Shown piece by piece: positions 63,743 to 64,000 of a DNA stretch of 64,000 bases (the stretch's first letter is position 1; each line of letters starts with the position of its first letter). The notes under the pieces were generated by a model that made no database searches, was not told the origin of the DNA, and saw nothing but the letters and a program-made list of their open reading frames with translations. This stretch comes from Planctomycetota bacterium (GTDB taxonomy: Bacteria; Planctomycetota; Phycisphaerae; Phycisphaerales; UBA1924). Both the position numbers and the translations under genes were made by a program. Location of the stretch: the NCBI GenBank assembly GCA_033763975.1, contig JANRJM010000009.1:1-64000 (forward strand), written 5' to 3'.

Positions 63743-64000
63743 ACAACTCGGGCGTGCGTCAGTCTCGTTCGCGCGATGGTTCGCGCCGGCGCGGCTTCTC
63801 GCTCCCGGAGTTGATTGTCAGCATCGGGATCGTCGCGGTGCTGTTCTCGCTGCTGACACCGGCGCTGGGGCGCGCGAAGCGAGATGCGGTGGAGTTGCGA
63901 TGCGTCACCCGGGCCGGGGAACTCGCACGCCTCGTGCATGCGTACGCCGTCGACCATCGCGGCATGCCCCCGATGATCTACAGCGACGATCCGATGCAGC
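63739..64000 (+). CDS. Prepilin-type N-terminal protein (3' end outside window)
   Basis: 87 codons visible, cut by the window edge. The leader MNNSGVRQSRSRDGSRRRG precedes the cleavage site and FSLPELIVSIGIVAVLFSLL, with Glu at +5 and a hydrophobic helix, as in type II secretion pseudopilins. SLPEL replaces the more common TLIEL. After the helix, HAYAVDHRGMPPMIYSDDPM begins the globular part. ATG 63739 overlaps the previous stop, so translation is coupled. Confidence 0.82.
   Translation, partial: MNNSGVRQSRSRDGSRRRGFSLPELIVSIGIVAVLFSLLTPALGRAKRDAVELRCVTRAGELARLVHAYAVDHRGMPPMIYSDDPMQ

Overview
The window is high-GC, densely coded DNA from a bacterium that is most likely a planctomycete of the class Phycisphaerae. 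This is an inference. It rests on paired C-terminal dockerin-like modules on secreted proteins, several prepilin-type proteins with the GFTLIELL leader, exported proteins ending in a VPAP/GLG/RRRR sorting tail, Gram-negative envelope genes (lptE-like, bamD-like) and pyrophosphate-type phosphofructokinase. No 16S gene is present to confirm it.

Layout. 1-11.2 kb: mostly secreted or surface proteins, including two dockerin-tagged proteins, two prepilin-like proteins, a beta-propeller phytase, a sorting-tail protein, a SOUL-type lipoprotein and a tail-fibre-like protein. 11.4-15.8 kb: lexA, dprA with a coupled lipoprotein gene, a divergent SpoIID/LytB gene and tRNA-Arg(CCT). 15.9-26.4 kb: a SugE-type exporter, a frameshifted dockerin protein, a dockerin-tagged serine hydrolase, an AraC regulator, tRNA-Gln(CTG), a multi-PDZ DegP-like protease, a second tail-fibre-like protein and a secreted archaemetzincin-like protease. 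26.4-30.0 kb: an accessory-looking stretch. It holds a Gly-rich mini-protein, 680 bp of repeat- and hairpin-bearing DNA, an 846-residue helicase with a possible C-terminal PD-(D/E)XK nuclease, and the 3' half of a tRNA-Lys gene beside groEL.

30.0-45.1 kb: groEL and groES separated by a small gene and an octamer repeat, a receiver-like protein, rmuC with two small coiled-coil genes, ftsH, bamD-lptE, pfp, a DUF1579 protein, ribBA with a degenerate second domain, and a DUF418 membrane protein. 45.3-64 kb: a second sorting-tail protein, a cyanophycinase-like peptidase, two ABC ATPases with companions, a glycosyltransferase, a BtuF-like binding protein, argS, rnr, a small secreted protein whose start lies behind a 12-C tract, and an operon entering a truncated prepilin gene.

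Points for a second look are the helicase gene and its upstream repeats, the tRNA-Lys remnant, the octamer array against the groEL ribosome binding site, the poly-C tract at 62095, the single-base frameshift near 17061, a dispersed palindromic repeat at 15.7 and 59.4 kb, and a terminator whose 3' arm is the next gene's ribosome binding site. Many long open frames lie antisense to real genes because of the GC bias; they were left out.
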